NCBI RefSeq assembly: GCF_014650815.1
Contig: NZ_BMVR01000008.1
Coordinates: forward strand, 248,001-312,000
DNA: 64,000 nucleotides
Origin: Streptomyces flavofungini
GTDB lineage: Bacteria; Actinomycetota; Actinomycetes; Streptomycetales; Streptomycetaceae
Reading direction: 5' to 3'
The translations under genes were made by a program, and so were the position numbers. Numbering within the stretch: the stretch's first letter is position 1; each line of letters starts with the position of its first letter. The notes under the pieces are model-generated. The model ran no database searches. It was given only the letters and a program-made list of their open reading frames with translations, and had not been told where the DNA came from. Shown piece after piece: positions 23,947 through 32,416 of this stretch.

Positions 23947-23955
23947 GATGAGACC

Positions 23956-24405
23956 ATGACCCTGCACTGGAAACTCGTGATCGACGCGCAGGACCCGCAC
24001 GCCCAGGCCGCCTTCTGGGGCGAGACGCTGGGGTACGAGGTCGAGGACAACAGCGCCCTCATCGAGCGGCTGCTCGGTTTCGGCGCCGTGACGGAGGCGG
24101 AGACCGTCGACTTCCGGGGCCGCCGCAGCTTCCGCGACCTCATCGCCGTACGGCACCCCGACGACCCCGTCGACGCGGAGACCGGCACGGGCCTCGGGCG
24201 GCGGCTGCTCTTCCAGCGCGTCCCGGAGGTGAAGTCCGGCAAGAACCGGCTGCACGTGGACGTGCACGCCGCGCCCGGCACCCGCGACGAGGAAGTGGCC
24301 CGCCTGGAGGGGCTCGGCGCGGCCGTGCAGCGCCGGGTGAAGGAGCAGGGCGGCGAGTGGGTGGTGCTGACGGACCCGGAGGGCAACGAGTTCTGCGTGC
24401 AGTGA
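23956..24405 (+). CDS. VOC (glyoxalase/bleomycin-resistance) superfamily protein
   Basis: Small protein of 149 residues with the paired beta-alpha-beta-beta-beta units of the VOC fold: WKLVIDAQDPHAQAAFWGET at the start and LHVDVHAAPGTRDEEVARLE in the second half, ending VVLTDPEGNEFCV. Metal-ligand positions (His in the first strand, Glu in the last) look partly kept. It resembles the actinobacterial 'VOC family protein' group without assigned substrate. ATG 23956 lies 10 bases past the operator dyad. Confidence 0.88.
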   Translation: MTLHWKLVIDAQDPHAQAAFWGETLGYEVEDNSALIERLLGFGAVTEAETVDFRGRRSFRDLIAVRHPDDPVDAETGTGLGRRLLFQRVPEVKSGKNRLHVDVHAAPGTRDEEVARLEGLGAAVQRRVKEQGGEWVVLTDPEGNEFCVQ

Positions 24406-24464
24406 GGGCGTGCCGTAAGGGCGTGCGGTAAAGGCATGCGGTGGAGGCGTGCGGCGCGGGTGAT

Positions 24465-24965
24465 TCAGACGCCCAGCGCGTGGCCCGTCGTCGCGTCCAC
24501 ACGGTCGGGTACGGCCTCGTGGCTGTCCCCGACCGTGAGCGTCCCGGTGGGCTCGAACAGCAGGATCGAGGCGCCGGTACGGGCGATCGGCTTGTGCTCC
24601 GTGCCGCGCGGGACGGTGAAGACCGCGCCCTTGGCGAGGGTGACCGTGCGCTCCCCGGCGGGCTCCCTGAGGGCGATGTCCAACTCGCCCTCCAGGACCA
24701 GGAAGAACTCGTCGGTGTCGTCGTGCACGTGCCAGATGTACTCACCCTCGACCTTCGCGACGCGGACGTCGTAGTCGTTGACCTGGGTGACGATGCGGGG
24801 GCTCCACAGCGCGTCGAAGGAGGCCAGGGCGGCGCGCAGGGCGATGGGCGCGCGGCCATGGGCGGCGGCTGCGTGGCTGTGAGCGGCGGCTTCGCGGCTG
24901 TGAGCGGTGCTCTCGTGGCCTTCAGCGGTGTTCTCGTGGCTGTGAGCTGCGGTTTCGTTGGTCAT
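24465..24965 (-). CDS. Cupin-domain protein with a His-rich N-terminus
   Basis: Single-domain cupin, 166 residues. The conserved cupin 1 motif is HVHDDTDEFFLVLEGELDIA, and the second motif begins with PRGTEHKPIA. The first 40 residues are repeats of Ala, His, Ser and Glu (AAHSHENTAEGHESTAHSRE) with seven histidines, encoded by imperfect repeated DNA (24860-24960). This could bind metal or be a replication-slippage tail. It is divergent from a GlxA-type regulator. The enzymatic role is unknown; relatives are often isomerases, dioxygenases or sensors. Confidence 0.88.
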   Translation of the reverse strand: MTNETAAHSHENTAEGHESTAHSREAAAHSHAAAAHGRAPIALRAALASFDALWSPRIVTQVNDYDVRVAKVEGEYIWHVHDDTDEFFLVLEGELDIALREPAGERTVTLAKGAVFTVPRGTEHKPIARTGASILLFEPTGTLTVGDSHEAVPDRVDATTGHALGV

Positions 24966-25016
24966 GGACTCATCGTGGGCCTTGGCCCGCGGCACCACGA
25001 GTGCTAGAAATCGCAT

Positions 25017-26081
25017 ATGGCGCAAGAAAACTCTCACGGCTCCGGGCCGGGTCGCCGCCACCGAGCCGACAGCAGCGACAGCGGCAGCGGCGACAGCGGC
25101 AGCGGCAGCGGGAGCGGGAGCGGCGACGGCAGGGCCCCGCACCACGTCGTCGTCATCGTCGACGAGAACTCCAACCCCTTCGAGCTCGGCTGCGCCGCCG
25201 AGGTCTTCGGCCTGCGCAGGCCCGAACTCGGGCGGGAGCTGTACGCGTTCACGCTCTGCTCGCCCGAGCCGCGCACCCTGATGCGGGACGGCTTCTTCAC
25301 CCTCACCGGGGTCGCCGACCTCGGGGCCGCCGACACCGCCGACACCCTGATCGTGCCGAACCGTCCCGACACCGAGGTCCCGCGCCGCCCCGCCGTCCTC
25401 GACGCCGTCCGCCGCGCCCACGCCCGCGGGGCCCGGCTCGTCGGCTTCTGCAGCGGCGCCTTCACGCTGGCCGAGGCCGGGGTCCTGGACGGCCGCCGGG
25501 CCACCGCGCACTGGCAGTGGGCGGACGACTTCCGGCGCCGCTTCCCCACCGTCCACCTGGAACCGGACGTCCTGTTCGTCGACGACGGCGACATCCTCAC
25601 CGCCGCGGGCAGCGCCGCCGCGCTCGACCTCGGACTGCACCTCGTGCGCCGCGACTTCGGCGCGGAGGTCGCCAACTCCGTGTCGCGGCGCCTGGTCTTC
25701 GCCGCCCACCGGGACGGCGGCCAGCGGCAGTTCGTGGAGCGCCCCGTCCCCGACGTACCCGATGAATCCCTCGCGCCGCTGCTCGCCTGGGCCCAGGAGC
25801 GGCTCGGCGACCCCCTCACCGTGCCGGACCTCGCCGCGCGGGCCGCCGTCAGCCCGGCCACGCTGCACCGGCGCTTTCGCGCGCAGCTCGGCACCACCCC
25901 ACTGGCCTGGCTGAACGGCGAGCGCACCGCACTGGCGTGCCGCCTCATCGAGCGCGGCGAGGAACGGCTCGACGTGGTCGCGCACCGCAGCGGCCTCGGC
26001 ACGGCGGCCAACCTGCGGGCCCGCCTTCGCCGCGAGACGGGCCTGAGCCCCTCGGCGTACCGCCGCCGCTTCGGCCCCTGA
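25017..26081 (+). CDS. GlxA-family AraC-type regulator (DJ-1/PfpI plus HTH)
   Basis: Regulator of 354 residues. A Ser/Gly-rich disordered leader (residues 15-40) precedes a DJ-1/PfpI-like domain (HHVVVIVDENSNPFELGCAAEV; nucleophile-elbow-like GFCSGAFTLAEAGVLDGRRA). A C-terminal AraC DNA-binding domain has LTVPDLAARAAVSPATLHRR and GLSPSAYRRRF. TAGAAA lies 6 bases before the ATG, so the transcript could be leaderless. It is divergent from the cupin gene, the obvious target candidate. Confidence 0.92.
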   Translation: MAQENSHGSGPGRRHRADSSDSGSGDSGSGSGSGSGDGRAPHHVVVIVDENSNPFELGCAAEVFGLRRPELGRELYAFTLCSPEPRTLMRDGFFTLTGVADLGAADTADTLIVPNRPDTEVPRRPAVLDAVRRAHARGARLVGFCSGAFTLAEAGVLDGRRATAHWQWADDFRRRFPTVHLEPDVLFVDDGDILTAAGSAAALDLGLHLVRRDFGAEVANSVSRRLVFAAHRDGGQRQFVERPVPDVPDESLAPLLAWAQERLGDPLTVPDLAARAAVSPATLHRRFRAQLGTTPLAWLNGERTALACRLIERGEERLDVVAHRSGLGTAANLRARLRRETGLSPSAYRRRFGP

Positions 26082-26209
26082 GCGCACCCCCGACCACCGT
26101 TCCGGAACCGGGCGTTCGCCCAGCGTCGGACCTGGTCCGCACCCGCCCGGATCCCGACCCCCGTGAACGCCTACCCCTGGCCAAAGCTCTGAAGATCACC
26201 GAGTGCACA

Positions 26210-26842
26210 ATGAGCCGCATGTCGATGACCAATACAACGAATGCGGCGAACGCGGCGAACTCCCCGCGCCCTGCGACGATCGACGACGCCGCCGCGATCA
26301 GCGCCACCCTGACCCGGGCTTTCGACGACGACCCGATGATGCGCTGGTTCTTCCCGGACGAGGCCACGCGCGAGGCGGGCCTCGGCCGCTACTTCGCCAC
26401 GATCTTCACCCGGCAGTACGGTCGCCACGGCGTCTGCGAGCGCACCGAGTCGGCTGCCTCGTTCTGGGTGCCGCCGGGCGCGCAGGACAAGGCCGTGCCG
26501 GACGCGGAGACCGTCCAGGAGCTGACGGAGATCCTGGGCGACCGCGCGCCCCTGTTCCGCGAGGCGGTCGAGCTGGCCGCCGAGCACGGCCCGCAGGAGC
26601 CGCACTGGTACCTGGCCGTGGTCGGCGCCGACCCCGCCGCGCAGGGCCAGGGCCACGGCTCCGCGCTGCTCCGCTCGGGCCTCGCCAAGGCCGACGCGGA
26701 CGGCCTGCCGGTCTACCTGGAGTCGTCCAAGCCGGCCAACCTCCCGGTCTACGAGCACTTCGGCTTCACGGTGCTCGGCGAGGTGGAGCTGCCGGGCGGC
26801 GGCCCGACGCTGTGGGCGATGCGCCGCCCCGCCGCGGCCTGA
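26210..26842 (+). CDS. GNAT-family N-acetyltransferase
   Basis: Acetyltransferase of 210 residues. The acetyl-CoA binding motif A is WYLAVVGADPAAQGQGHGSA (Q-x-x-G-x-G/A type), and VYLESSKPANLPVYEHFGF is the C-terminal motif B region. The N-terminal half (FDDDPMMRWFFPDEATREAG) matches the frequent actinobacterial GNAT subgroup of unknown substrate. Three close ATGs (26210, 26219, 26225) are possible; the first is given. A hairpin terminator follows. Confidence 0.88.
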   Translation: MSRMSMTNTTNAANAANSPRPATIDDAAAISATLTRAFDDDPMMRWFFPDEATREAGLGRYFATIFTRQYGRHGVCERTESAASFWVPPGAQDKAVPDAETVQELTEILGDRAPLFREAVELAAEHGPQEPHWYLAVVGADPAAQGQGHGSALLRSGLAKADADGLPVYLESSKPANLPVYEHFGFTVLGEVELPGGGPTLWAMRRPAAA

Positions 26843-26884
26843 GCACGCCCCGCACCGGCCCTGCCGGAGCCCGAGCACGCCCCC

Positions 26885-26912
26885 GTACCGGCCCACGACC
26901 CCGGGCCGGTAC
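26885..26912 (+). terminator. Hairpin terminator after the GNAT gene
   Basis: Perfect 10-bp stem GTACCGGCCC / GGGCCGGTAC with an 8-base loop. The right arm is repeated twice more in imperfect form up to 26955, giving alternative hairpins. It lies between convergent genes and can act on both strands. Confidence 0.8.
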
Positions 26913-26981
26913 GAAGACCCCGGGCCGGTACGGAGCCGGGGCCGGTACGGAGCTGTCCGAGCGCCGACCCGTCGGACAGGC

Positions 26982-27869
26982 CTAAGACGCCCGCACCCGC
27001 TCCAGCACCGCGCTCCCCAGCTCCAGCGCCTCCCCCGGTTCCCGCACGCACTGCTGAAGGTCCACGAAGCAGCTCTCCGCGCCGGTGTCCCGCACCCCGC
27101 GCAGCGCGGCGGCGATCTCCTCCGGCGTCGCCCCGGGCTTCGGGTTGTGGCGGATGTGGCGGCGCAGCGCGTCCGGGTCGCGGCCCGCGTCCTCGGCGGC
27201 GCGCCGCGCGATGCCCCACAGCCCCGCCTGCGCCTCGGCGGGCATCGCGACGCCGACCCACCCGGCGGCCCTGCGGCCGACGCGGGCCATCGCGGCCGGG
27301 CTGAACCCGCCCAGAAAGAGCGGCGGTCCGGGGTTCTGGGCGGGGCGCAGCCCGACGTACGAGCGCGGGATCTCCCAGTGCTCGCCCTTGTGCCCGAAGA
27401 CCTCCTGCGCCCAGATCCCCGCCAGGATGTCGAGGATCTCCTCGAGCCGGGCCCCGCGCTTGCGGAAGTCGGCGTTCACGGCCGTGTACTCGTCCCGCAG
27501 CCAGCCGATGCCGAGCCCGGCGTCCAGGCGGCCGCCGCTGACCTGGTCCAGGGAGGTCAGCGAGCGGGCCAGCAACAGGGGCGGGTACCAGGGGGCGTTG
27601 AGGGTGCTCGTGCCGAGGCGCACCCGGGTGGTCGCCGTGGCGGCGACGGTCAGCGCGACGAGCGGGTCGAGGAAGGTCTTGTACTCGGACGGGTACGGGT
27701 GGTCCGGGGTGTGGCCGGGGTACAGGTCGCTGGGCTCGACCGGGGCCAGCGAGCGGTCGCCGACCCACAGCGAGTCGAACCCGGCGGCCTCCGCGTCCCG
27801 CGCGAACGAGGCGATGACCTCGGCGCGGGCGTGGGTTCCGTACTGCGGCAACGCGATACCTATGTGCAT
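26982..27869 (-). CDS. LLM-class F420-dependent oxidoreductase
   Basis: Luciferase-like TIM-barrel protein, 295 residues, of the class that uses reduced F420 in actinomycetes. It has MHIGIALPQYG at the start, AEAAGFDSLWVGDRSL, VRLGTSTLNAPWYPPLLLAR, LDQVSGGRLDAGLGIGWLRD and FLGGFSPAAMARVGRRAAGW. FMN use cannot be excluded from sequence. ATG 27869 follows GAGG at 8-base spacing. Substrate unknown. It is divergent from the membrane protein gene at 28024. Confidence 0.9.
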   Translation of the reverse strand: MHIGIALPQYGTHARAEVIASFARDAEAAGFDSLWVGDRSLAPVEPSDLYPGHTPDHPYPSEYKTFLDPLVALTVAATATTRVRLGTSTLNAPWYPPLLLARSLTSLDQVSGGRLDAGLGIGWLRDEYTAVNADFRKRGARLEEILDILAGIWAQEVFGHKGEHWEIPRSYVGLRPAQNPGPPLFLGGFSPAAMARVGRRAAGWVGVAMPAEAQAGLWGIARRAAEDAGRDPDALRRHIRHNPKPGATPEEIAAALRGVRDTGAESCFVDLQQCVREPGEALELGSAVLERVRAS

Positions 27870-28023
27870 GGGGTCATCCTCGCGGCGGAGCGGCCCTTCG
27901 CCCGAACAGCCCACGCCGTGAACCGCGCCAGGCCCGCCCTGCACCGGCGTCATCGCGCCACCCGCGCCACGCCCGGCAGCACGCGTACTGCCCCCACCGC
28001 GCCTCGTTTCCTACCGTGGTCCC

Positions 28024-29499
28024 GTGTCCGTCGTCGAGCAGTGGAAACCGCAGCGCGACCGCCTCCTCCGTCGCGACCGCGAACAGTTGGCCCATCGGCT
28101 GCTCATCGCCGTGTGCGCGCTCTTCGCACTCGCCTCGCTGACCCTGGTCCCCCTTGACCTGCGACTCGGCTGGGACGAGCTGGTCTACGCCAGCCGCTTC
28201 GGCCCCTACGCCCCCGACCAGGCACCCGGCGTGCCCTTCAGCGCGCCCCGCACCCGGGGCGTGCCGGTGCTGCTCGCGCCCGTCGCCTCCTGGAGCGACT
28301 CGGTCGTCCTGCTCCAGATGTGGCTGACGGCGCTCGCGACCACCGCGCTGTATCTGGGGTTCCGGCCCTGGCTGCGGGCCGTGCCGCGGCTGCCGTACGT
28401 GGCGGGGGTCGCGGCCGCGCTGTACGGCGGCCTGTGGACGGCGGTGTTCTACGCCGACGCGGCGATGCCGAACCACTACACGGCCATGGGCGCGGCGGCC
28501 GCCGTCGGCCTCTTCCTGCACCGGAGCCCGACGCCCCGTACGTACGCGGGCATCGCCGCCGGACTCCTCGTCGCCGCCCTGATGCGGCCCAACGACGGCG
28601 TCGCCGTGGGCGCGCCGCTGCTCGCCGCCGCCGTCCTGCTGCCGCTGTGGCGCTCGCGCGGCCGGGCACTCGCCGTGGTCGGCGGCCTCGGGGCGGGCCT
28701 GCTGCCGTGGCTGATCGAGGCGTACGTTCGCTTCGGTGGCGTAAGCGAACGGCTCAGCGACGCGAGCGAAGTGCAGGGCGGGCTGCGGTTCACGGACTCG
28801 CTGCTGCACCAGTTCACGGCGATCGACGGGCCGTTGCTGTGCCGTCCGTGCGAGGGCGACGGGGTGCGGGTGCCGTCGATGACGTGGTGGGTGCTGCTCG
28901 CCGTGTTCCTGCCGCTGGGGCTGCGGTCGGTGCGGCGGTTCCGGCGGACGGCCACGGCGGGGCTGCTCGCGCTCGCCGTGGGGCTGTGCGCCGCGCTGCC
29001 GTACGTCCTCGTGGTGCCGTACACCGCGCCCCGGTTCCTGCTGCCCACGCACGCGCTGCTCGCGGTGCCCGCGGGGCTCGGGGTGCTGGCGGCCGTGCGG
29101 CGGGCCCGGGCGGCGCGGCGGCCCGCGGTCGCCGGGGGCGTGCTCGCGGGGCTGCTCGCCGGGCATCTGGCGATGCAGGGCTCGCTCGTCGACTCCAACG
29201 TCCGCATCCAGTCGGAGGCGCGGGCGGACTGGGCGCGGGTGGCCGCGGTCGTGCACGAGCGGGGCGTGCGGGCGCCCTGTCTCCTCGGCGGCAACACGTC
29301 GGTGATCCCGCTGGCGTACGTGGCCGGGTGCGAGCCCGCCCCGCGCGCGAACGAGCGGCGGCCCGGCGACCGGCGGCGGCCCGACGTGCTCGTCCTGCGG
29401 GAGCACGCGGCGCCGGCCTGGGCGCGGGACTGGGAGCGGGTCCGGGTGCCGGACACGTACGCACGCGGCTGGCGCGTCCTCGTACCGCCTGACCTGTGA
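28024..29499 (+). CDS. GT-C-like polytopic membrane protein (probable polyprenyl-phosphate-sugar glycosyltransferase)
   Basis: Integral membrane protein of 491 residues with about 10-12 helices. The first extracytoplasmic loop has WDELVYASRFGPYAP, an acidic DE pair at the position where GT-C mannosyltransferase-like proteins have their catalytic Asp, and a long non-membrane C-terminal part (DWARVAAVVHERGVRAPCLL) that may be extracytoplasmic. Start GTG 28024. It has no operon partner. The fold class is a judgment from layout, not a strong motif match. Confidence 0.72.
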   Translation: MSVVEQWKPQRDRLLRRDREQLAHRLLIAVCALFALASLTLVPLDLRLGWDELVYASRFGPYAPDQAPGVPFSAPRTRGVPVLLAPVASWSDSVVLLQMWLTALATTALYLGFRPWLRAVPRLPYVAGVAAALYGGLWTAVFYADAAMPNHYTAMGAAAAVGLFLHRSPTPRTYAGIAAGLLVAALMRPNDGVAVGAPLLAAAVLLPLWRSRGRALAVVGGLGAGLLPWLIEAYVRFGGVSERLSDASEVQGGLRFTDSLLHQFTAIDGPLLCRPCEGDGVRVPSMTWWVLLAVFLPLGLRSVRRFRRTATAGLLALAVGLCAALPYVLVVPYTAPRFLLPTHALLAVPAGLGVLAAVRRARAARRPAVAGGVLAGLLAGHLAMQGSLVDSNVRIQSEARADWARVAAVVHERGVRAPCLLGGNTSVIPLAYVAGCEPAPRANERRPGDRRRPDVLVLREHAAPAWARDWERVRVPDTYARGWRVLVPPDL

Positions 29500-29667
29500 A
29501 TCTCCGCGGTACGGGCGGAGCTTGAGGCCCCGGCGCGGTGATCCGGTGAACCGGTATGCGGAACACCCCGTCCGGATCCCGCTCTTGACGTGAACTCAAC
29601 ACCACTCCACCATCGGGCACTCCAGGCTCATTCGGAATTCAACTCACGGAAAGCCGGAGCCCCCCAC

Positions 29668-30633
29668 ATGAGACTCTCCGTCACCGGACGCAGCGCGGCC
29701 GCGGCCGTCATCGCCGCCGCCGCCCTTCTGACGACCAGCGCGATATCCACCGCGGCCACCGGATCCACGGGCCCGACCGCGCCACCGCGCGCGGCCGCCG
29801 CCCCGGACATCCCCGTGGCCAACGTCAAGGCCCACCTCTCGCAACTCCAGTCGATCGCCTCCGCCAACGGCGGCAACCGGTCGCACGGCAGCGCGGGCTA
29901 CAAGGCCTCGATCGACTACATCAAGGGCAAGCTGGACGCCGCCGGATTCACCACCACCGTGCAGCAGTTCACCACCAGCGGCCGCGTCGGCTACAACCTG
30001 ATCGCCGACTGGCCCGGCGGCGACGCCAACCAGATCCTCATGGCCGGTTCGCACCTCGACAGCGTCAGCCGCGGCGCCGGCATCAACGACAACGCGTCGG
30101 GCTCGGCCGCCGTCCTGGAGACAGCGCTCACGGTGTCCCGTACGCAGTACAAGCCCACCAAGCACCTGCGCTTCGCCTGGTGGGGCGCGGAGGAGCTGGG
30201 CCTGATCGGCTCCTCGAACTATGTGCGCGGCCTGCCCGCCGCCGAGCGCACGAAGATCAAGGGCTATCTCAACTTCGACATGGTCGGCTCGCCGAACCCG
30301 GGCTACTTCGTGTACGACGACGACCCCACCATCGAGAAGACGTTCAAGGCGTACTACGCGACCAAGAACGTGAGCACCGAGCCCGACCGCGAGGGCGACG
30401 GCCGCTCCGACCACGCGCCGTTCAAGAACGCGGGCGTCCCGGTCGGCGGCGTCTTCGCGGGCGCGAGCACCGCCAAGTCCTCGGCGCAGGCCCAGAAGTG
30501 GGGCGGCACGGCCGGCCAGGCCTTCGACCGCTGCTACCACTCGTCGTGCGACACCACGGCGAACATCAACGACACGGCGCTCGACCGCAACAGTGACGCG
30601 GTCGCGTACGCGGTGTGGGGGCTTTCCTCCTAG
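29668..30633 (+). CDS. Secreted M28 zinc aminopeptidase (S. griseus aminopeptidase type)
   Basis: Extracellular leucine-aminopeptidase-like enzyme of 321 residues, close in length to processed SGAP plus signal. The signal peptide is MRLSVTGRSAAAAVIAAAAL, with a likely cut before the AAAPDIPVAN region. Zinc ligands and catalysts are visible: GSHLDS (His 129), GINDNASGSA, WWGAEELGLIGS (catalytic Glu and metal Glu), NFDMVGSPNPGYF and DHAPF. CYHSSCD near the end is the expected disulfide pair. A TTGACG hexamer upstream (29585) may be a -35. Confidence 0.95.
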   Translation: MRLSVTGRSAAAAVIAAAALLTTSAISTAATGSTGPTAPPRAAAAPDIPVANVKAHLSQLQSIASANGGNRSHGSAGYKASIDYIKGKLDAAGFTTTVQQFTTSGRVGYNLIADWPGGDANQILMAGSHLDSVSRGAGINDNASGSAAVLETALTVSRTQYKPTKHLRFAWWGAEELGLIGSSNYVRGLPAAERTKIKGYLNFDMVGSPNPGYFVYDDDPTIEKTFKAYYATKNVSTEPDREGDGRSDHAPFKNAGVPVGGVFAGASTAKSSAQAQKWGGTAGQAFDRCYHSSCDTTANINDTALDRNSDAVAYAVWGLSS

Positions 30634-30640
30634 GCCCGCG

Positions 30641-30715
30641 GAGGCTGCCCCCCTTGGGCCCCCGCGGAGGCTGCCCTCCCAGGCCCCCCGGAGGCTGCCC
30701 TCCCAGGCCCCGGAC
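30641..30715. repeat. Imperfect tandem repeat, three units of about 24 bp
   Basis: Three copies of the core GGAGGCTGCCCTCCCAGGCC, each able to fold through GGAGG...CCTCC. It lies directly behind the peptidase stop and may act as its terminator. Confidence 0.8.
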
Positions 30716-30731
30716 ATAGATCCCTGGACGC

Positions 30732-30770
30732 GAATGCTTGCGCGTGCATATAGTGCACGCGCAGGCATTC
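30732..30770. promoter_or_regulatory. 39-bp dyad upstream of the FMN reductase gene
   Basis: Arms of 17 bases pairing at 16 positions (GAATGCTTGCGCGTGCA against TGCACGCGCAGGCATTC) around the AT-only-plus-G centre TATAG. It ends 40 bases before the ATG, in promoter position. A protein dimer or pair of dimers could bind here; no regulator gene is adjacent. Confidence 0.75.
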
Positions 30771-30810
30771 GCTGTGCGCAAGCAGCGCGCACGTCATCCC
30801 AGGGAGAGCC

Positions 30811-31425
30811 ATGGCCACCCGCAAGTTCCTCTTCGTCCACGGCAGCGCGCGCCCCGACGGCAACACCGCCATGCTGGCCCGCAAGGCCGCCGAGCAGCTG
30901 CCCGCCGACGTCGAGCAGCGCTGGATCGAGCTCGCCGACCACCCGCTCCCCGACTTCCAGGACCTGCGCCACGACGACACGACCCCGCGCGCCCGCCCCC
31001 GCCCGGAGGGCGACAACGAGGCGCTGCTCCTGGACGCCACCCTCGCCGCCACGGACATCGTGATCGCGTCGCCGCTGTACTGGTACTCGCTGTCGGCCAC
31101 CGTCAAGCGCTACCTCGACTACTGGGACGCCTGGCTGGAGACCCCGGAGCTCGACTTCAAGGCCGAGCTGGCCAAGCGGACCCTGTGGGGCGTCACCGCG
31201 CTCGCGGACCGCAACGAGGCCGCGGCGGACCCGCTGGTCGGCACGCTGCTCAACACCGCCGCGTTCTTCCCGATGCGCTTCGGCGGCGTCCTGCTCGGCA
31301 ACGGCACCCGGCCCGGGCACGTGCTCGACGACACCGAGGCGATGGCGCGCGCCAAGACGTTCTTCGCCCGCGAGGACATTCCGGTGGCGCGGTTCCCGTT
31401 CGGGTCGTCGGAGTACGGCGAGTAG
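30811..31425 (+). CDS. NADPH-dependent FMN reductase-like flavodoxin-fold protein
   Basis: Protein of 204 residues with the flavodoxin-like phosphate loop HGSARPDGNTAMLARKAAEQ near the start and the second FMN loop SPLYWYSLSATVKRYLDYWD. This pattern matches NAD(P)H-dependent oxidoreductases of the WrbA/azoreductase-like group that reduce quinones or azo compounds. The 39-bp dyad upstream indicates controlled expression. A 7-base gap separates it from the convergent ABC permease gene. Confidence 0.9.
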   Translation: MATRKFLFVHGSARPDGNTAMLARKAAEQLPADVEQRWIELADHPLPDFQDLRHDDTTPRARPRPEGDNEALLLDATLAATDIVIASPLYWYSLSATVKRYLDYWDAWLETPELDFKAELAKRTLWGVTALADRNEAAADPLVGTLLNTAAFFPMRFGGVLLGNGTRPGHVLDDTEAMARAKTFFAREDIPVARFPFGSSEYGE

Positions 31426-31432
31426 GCCCGGC

Positions 31433-32416
31433 CTACGAAGCGATGTCCTTCACGCCGAACCGCGCCCACGCCGCCGAGCCGAACACCCCGGCGTACAGCG
31501 CCTGGAGGCCGAGGTTCTTCACCAGGTCGTCCCAGTAGACCGGGTCGCGCATCAGGTCGGCGAAGGACAGCCAGTAGTGCGAGAACAGGTAGGGGTGGAT
31601 CGCGTGCAGCTGCGGGATCTGGTCGAGGATCTGGACGGTGATGAGCAGGCCCACGGTCGTCGCCATCGCGGCGATGCCGCTGCTCGTCATCGTCGACACG
31701 AACAGGCCGAGCGCCGAGACCCCGATCAGTGAGGCGGCCACGACCAGCGCGATCAGCAGGGCCCGCAGCAGCCCGTCCGAGAAGCTGATCCGCGTCCCGG
31801 AGATCGTCGTGACCTCCCCGAGCGGGAACAGCAACGCCCCCACCGCCAGCGCGGACGCCGCCACCACCAACGTCGCGACCAGGCAGAACGTCAGTGCGGT
31901 GGCGTACTTGACCAACAACAGACGGGTGCGGCCCGCGGGCGCCACCAGCAGGTAGCGCAGCGTCCCGGCGCTCGCCTCGCCCGCGATCGCGTCGCCCGCG
32001 ACCACGCCGATCGCCATCGGCAGGAAGAACGGCAGGGTCGCGGCGAGCGCCGTGAACACGAGGAACAGGCCGTTGTTGGTGACCTGCGCGATGAACGCGG
32101 GCCCGCCGCCCCCGTCCGGTCCGCCGCCGCCGACCGAACCGCCGTCGCCCGTCTCGATCTTCACGGCGATGCCCACGAGCACGGGCACGGCGGCAAGCAC
32201 CGCGAGCAGCGCGAGGGTGCGCCAGCGGCGGAAGGTGATGGACAGCTCGCTGCGGAGCAGGCCGAGGGTCCAGGCGAGGCGGACGGGGCGCGGGGGGCTG
32301 CCGGGTCCGGCGGGGTGCCCGGTGTCCGTCTCCTTCGCCGTCGCCGCTGTCGCGGCGCGCACGCCGTCCGCCCCACTCGCCCCGGCCGCCCCCGCCGTCA
32401 CTTCAGCCCGCGACAT
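31433..32416 (-). CDS. ABC-2 type permease
   Basis: Membrane subunit of an ABC exporter, 327 residues with six helices after a variable Ala/Gly-rich N-terminus. The long first extracytoplasmic loop is Gly-rich (GGSVGGGGPDGGGGPAF). GDAIAGEASAGTLRYLLVAP is the ABC-2 signature between helices 2 and 3. Its start overlaps the upstream ATPase gene by 14 bases, so the two are co-translated. Substrate unknown. Confidence 0.92.
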   Translation of the reverse strand: MSRAEVTAGAAGASGADGVRAATAATAKETDTGHPAGPGSPPRPVRLAWTLGLLRSELSITFRRWRTLALLAVLAAVPVLVGIAVKIETGDGGSVGGGGPDGGGGPAFIAQVTNNGLFLVFTALAATLPFFLPMAIGVVAGDAIAGEASAGTLRYLLVAPAGRTRLLLVKYATALTFCLVATLVVAASALAVGALLFPLGEVTTISGTRISFSDGLLRALLIALVVAASLIGVSALGLFVSTMTSSGIAAMATTVGLLITVQILDQIPQLHAIHPYLFSHYWLSFADLMRDPVYWDDLVKNLGLQALYAGVFGSAAWARFGVKDIAS

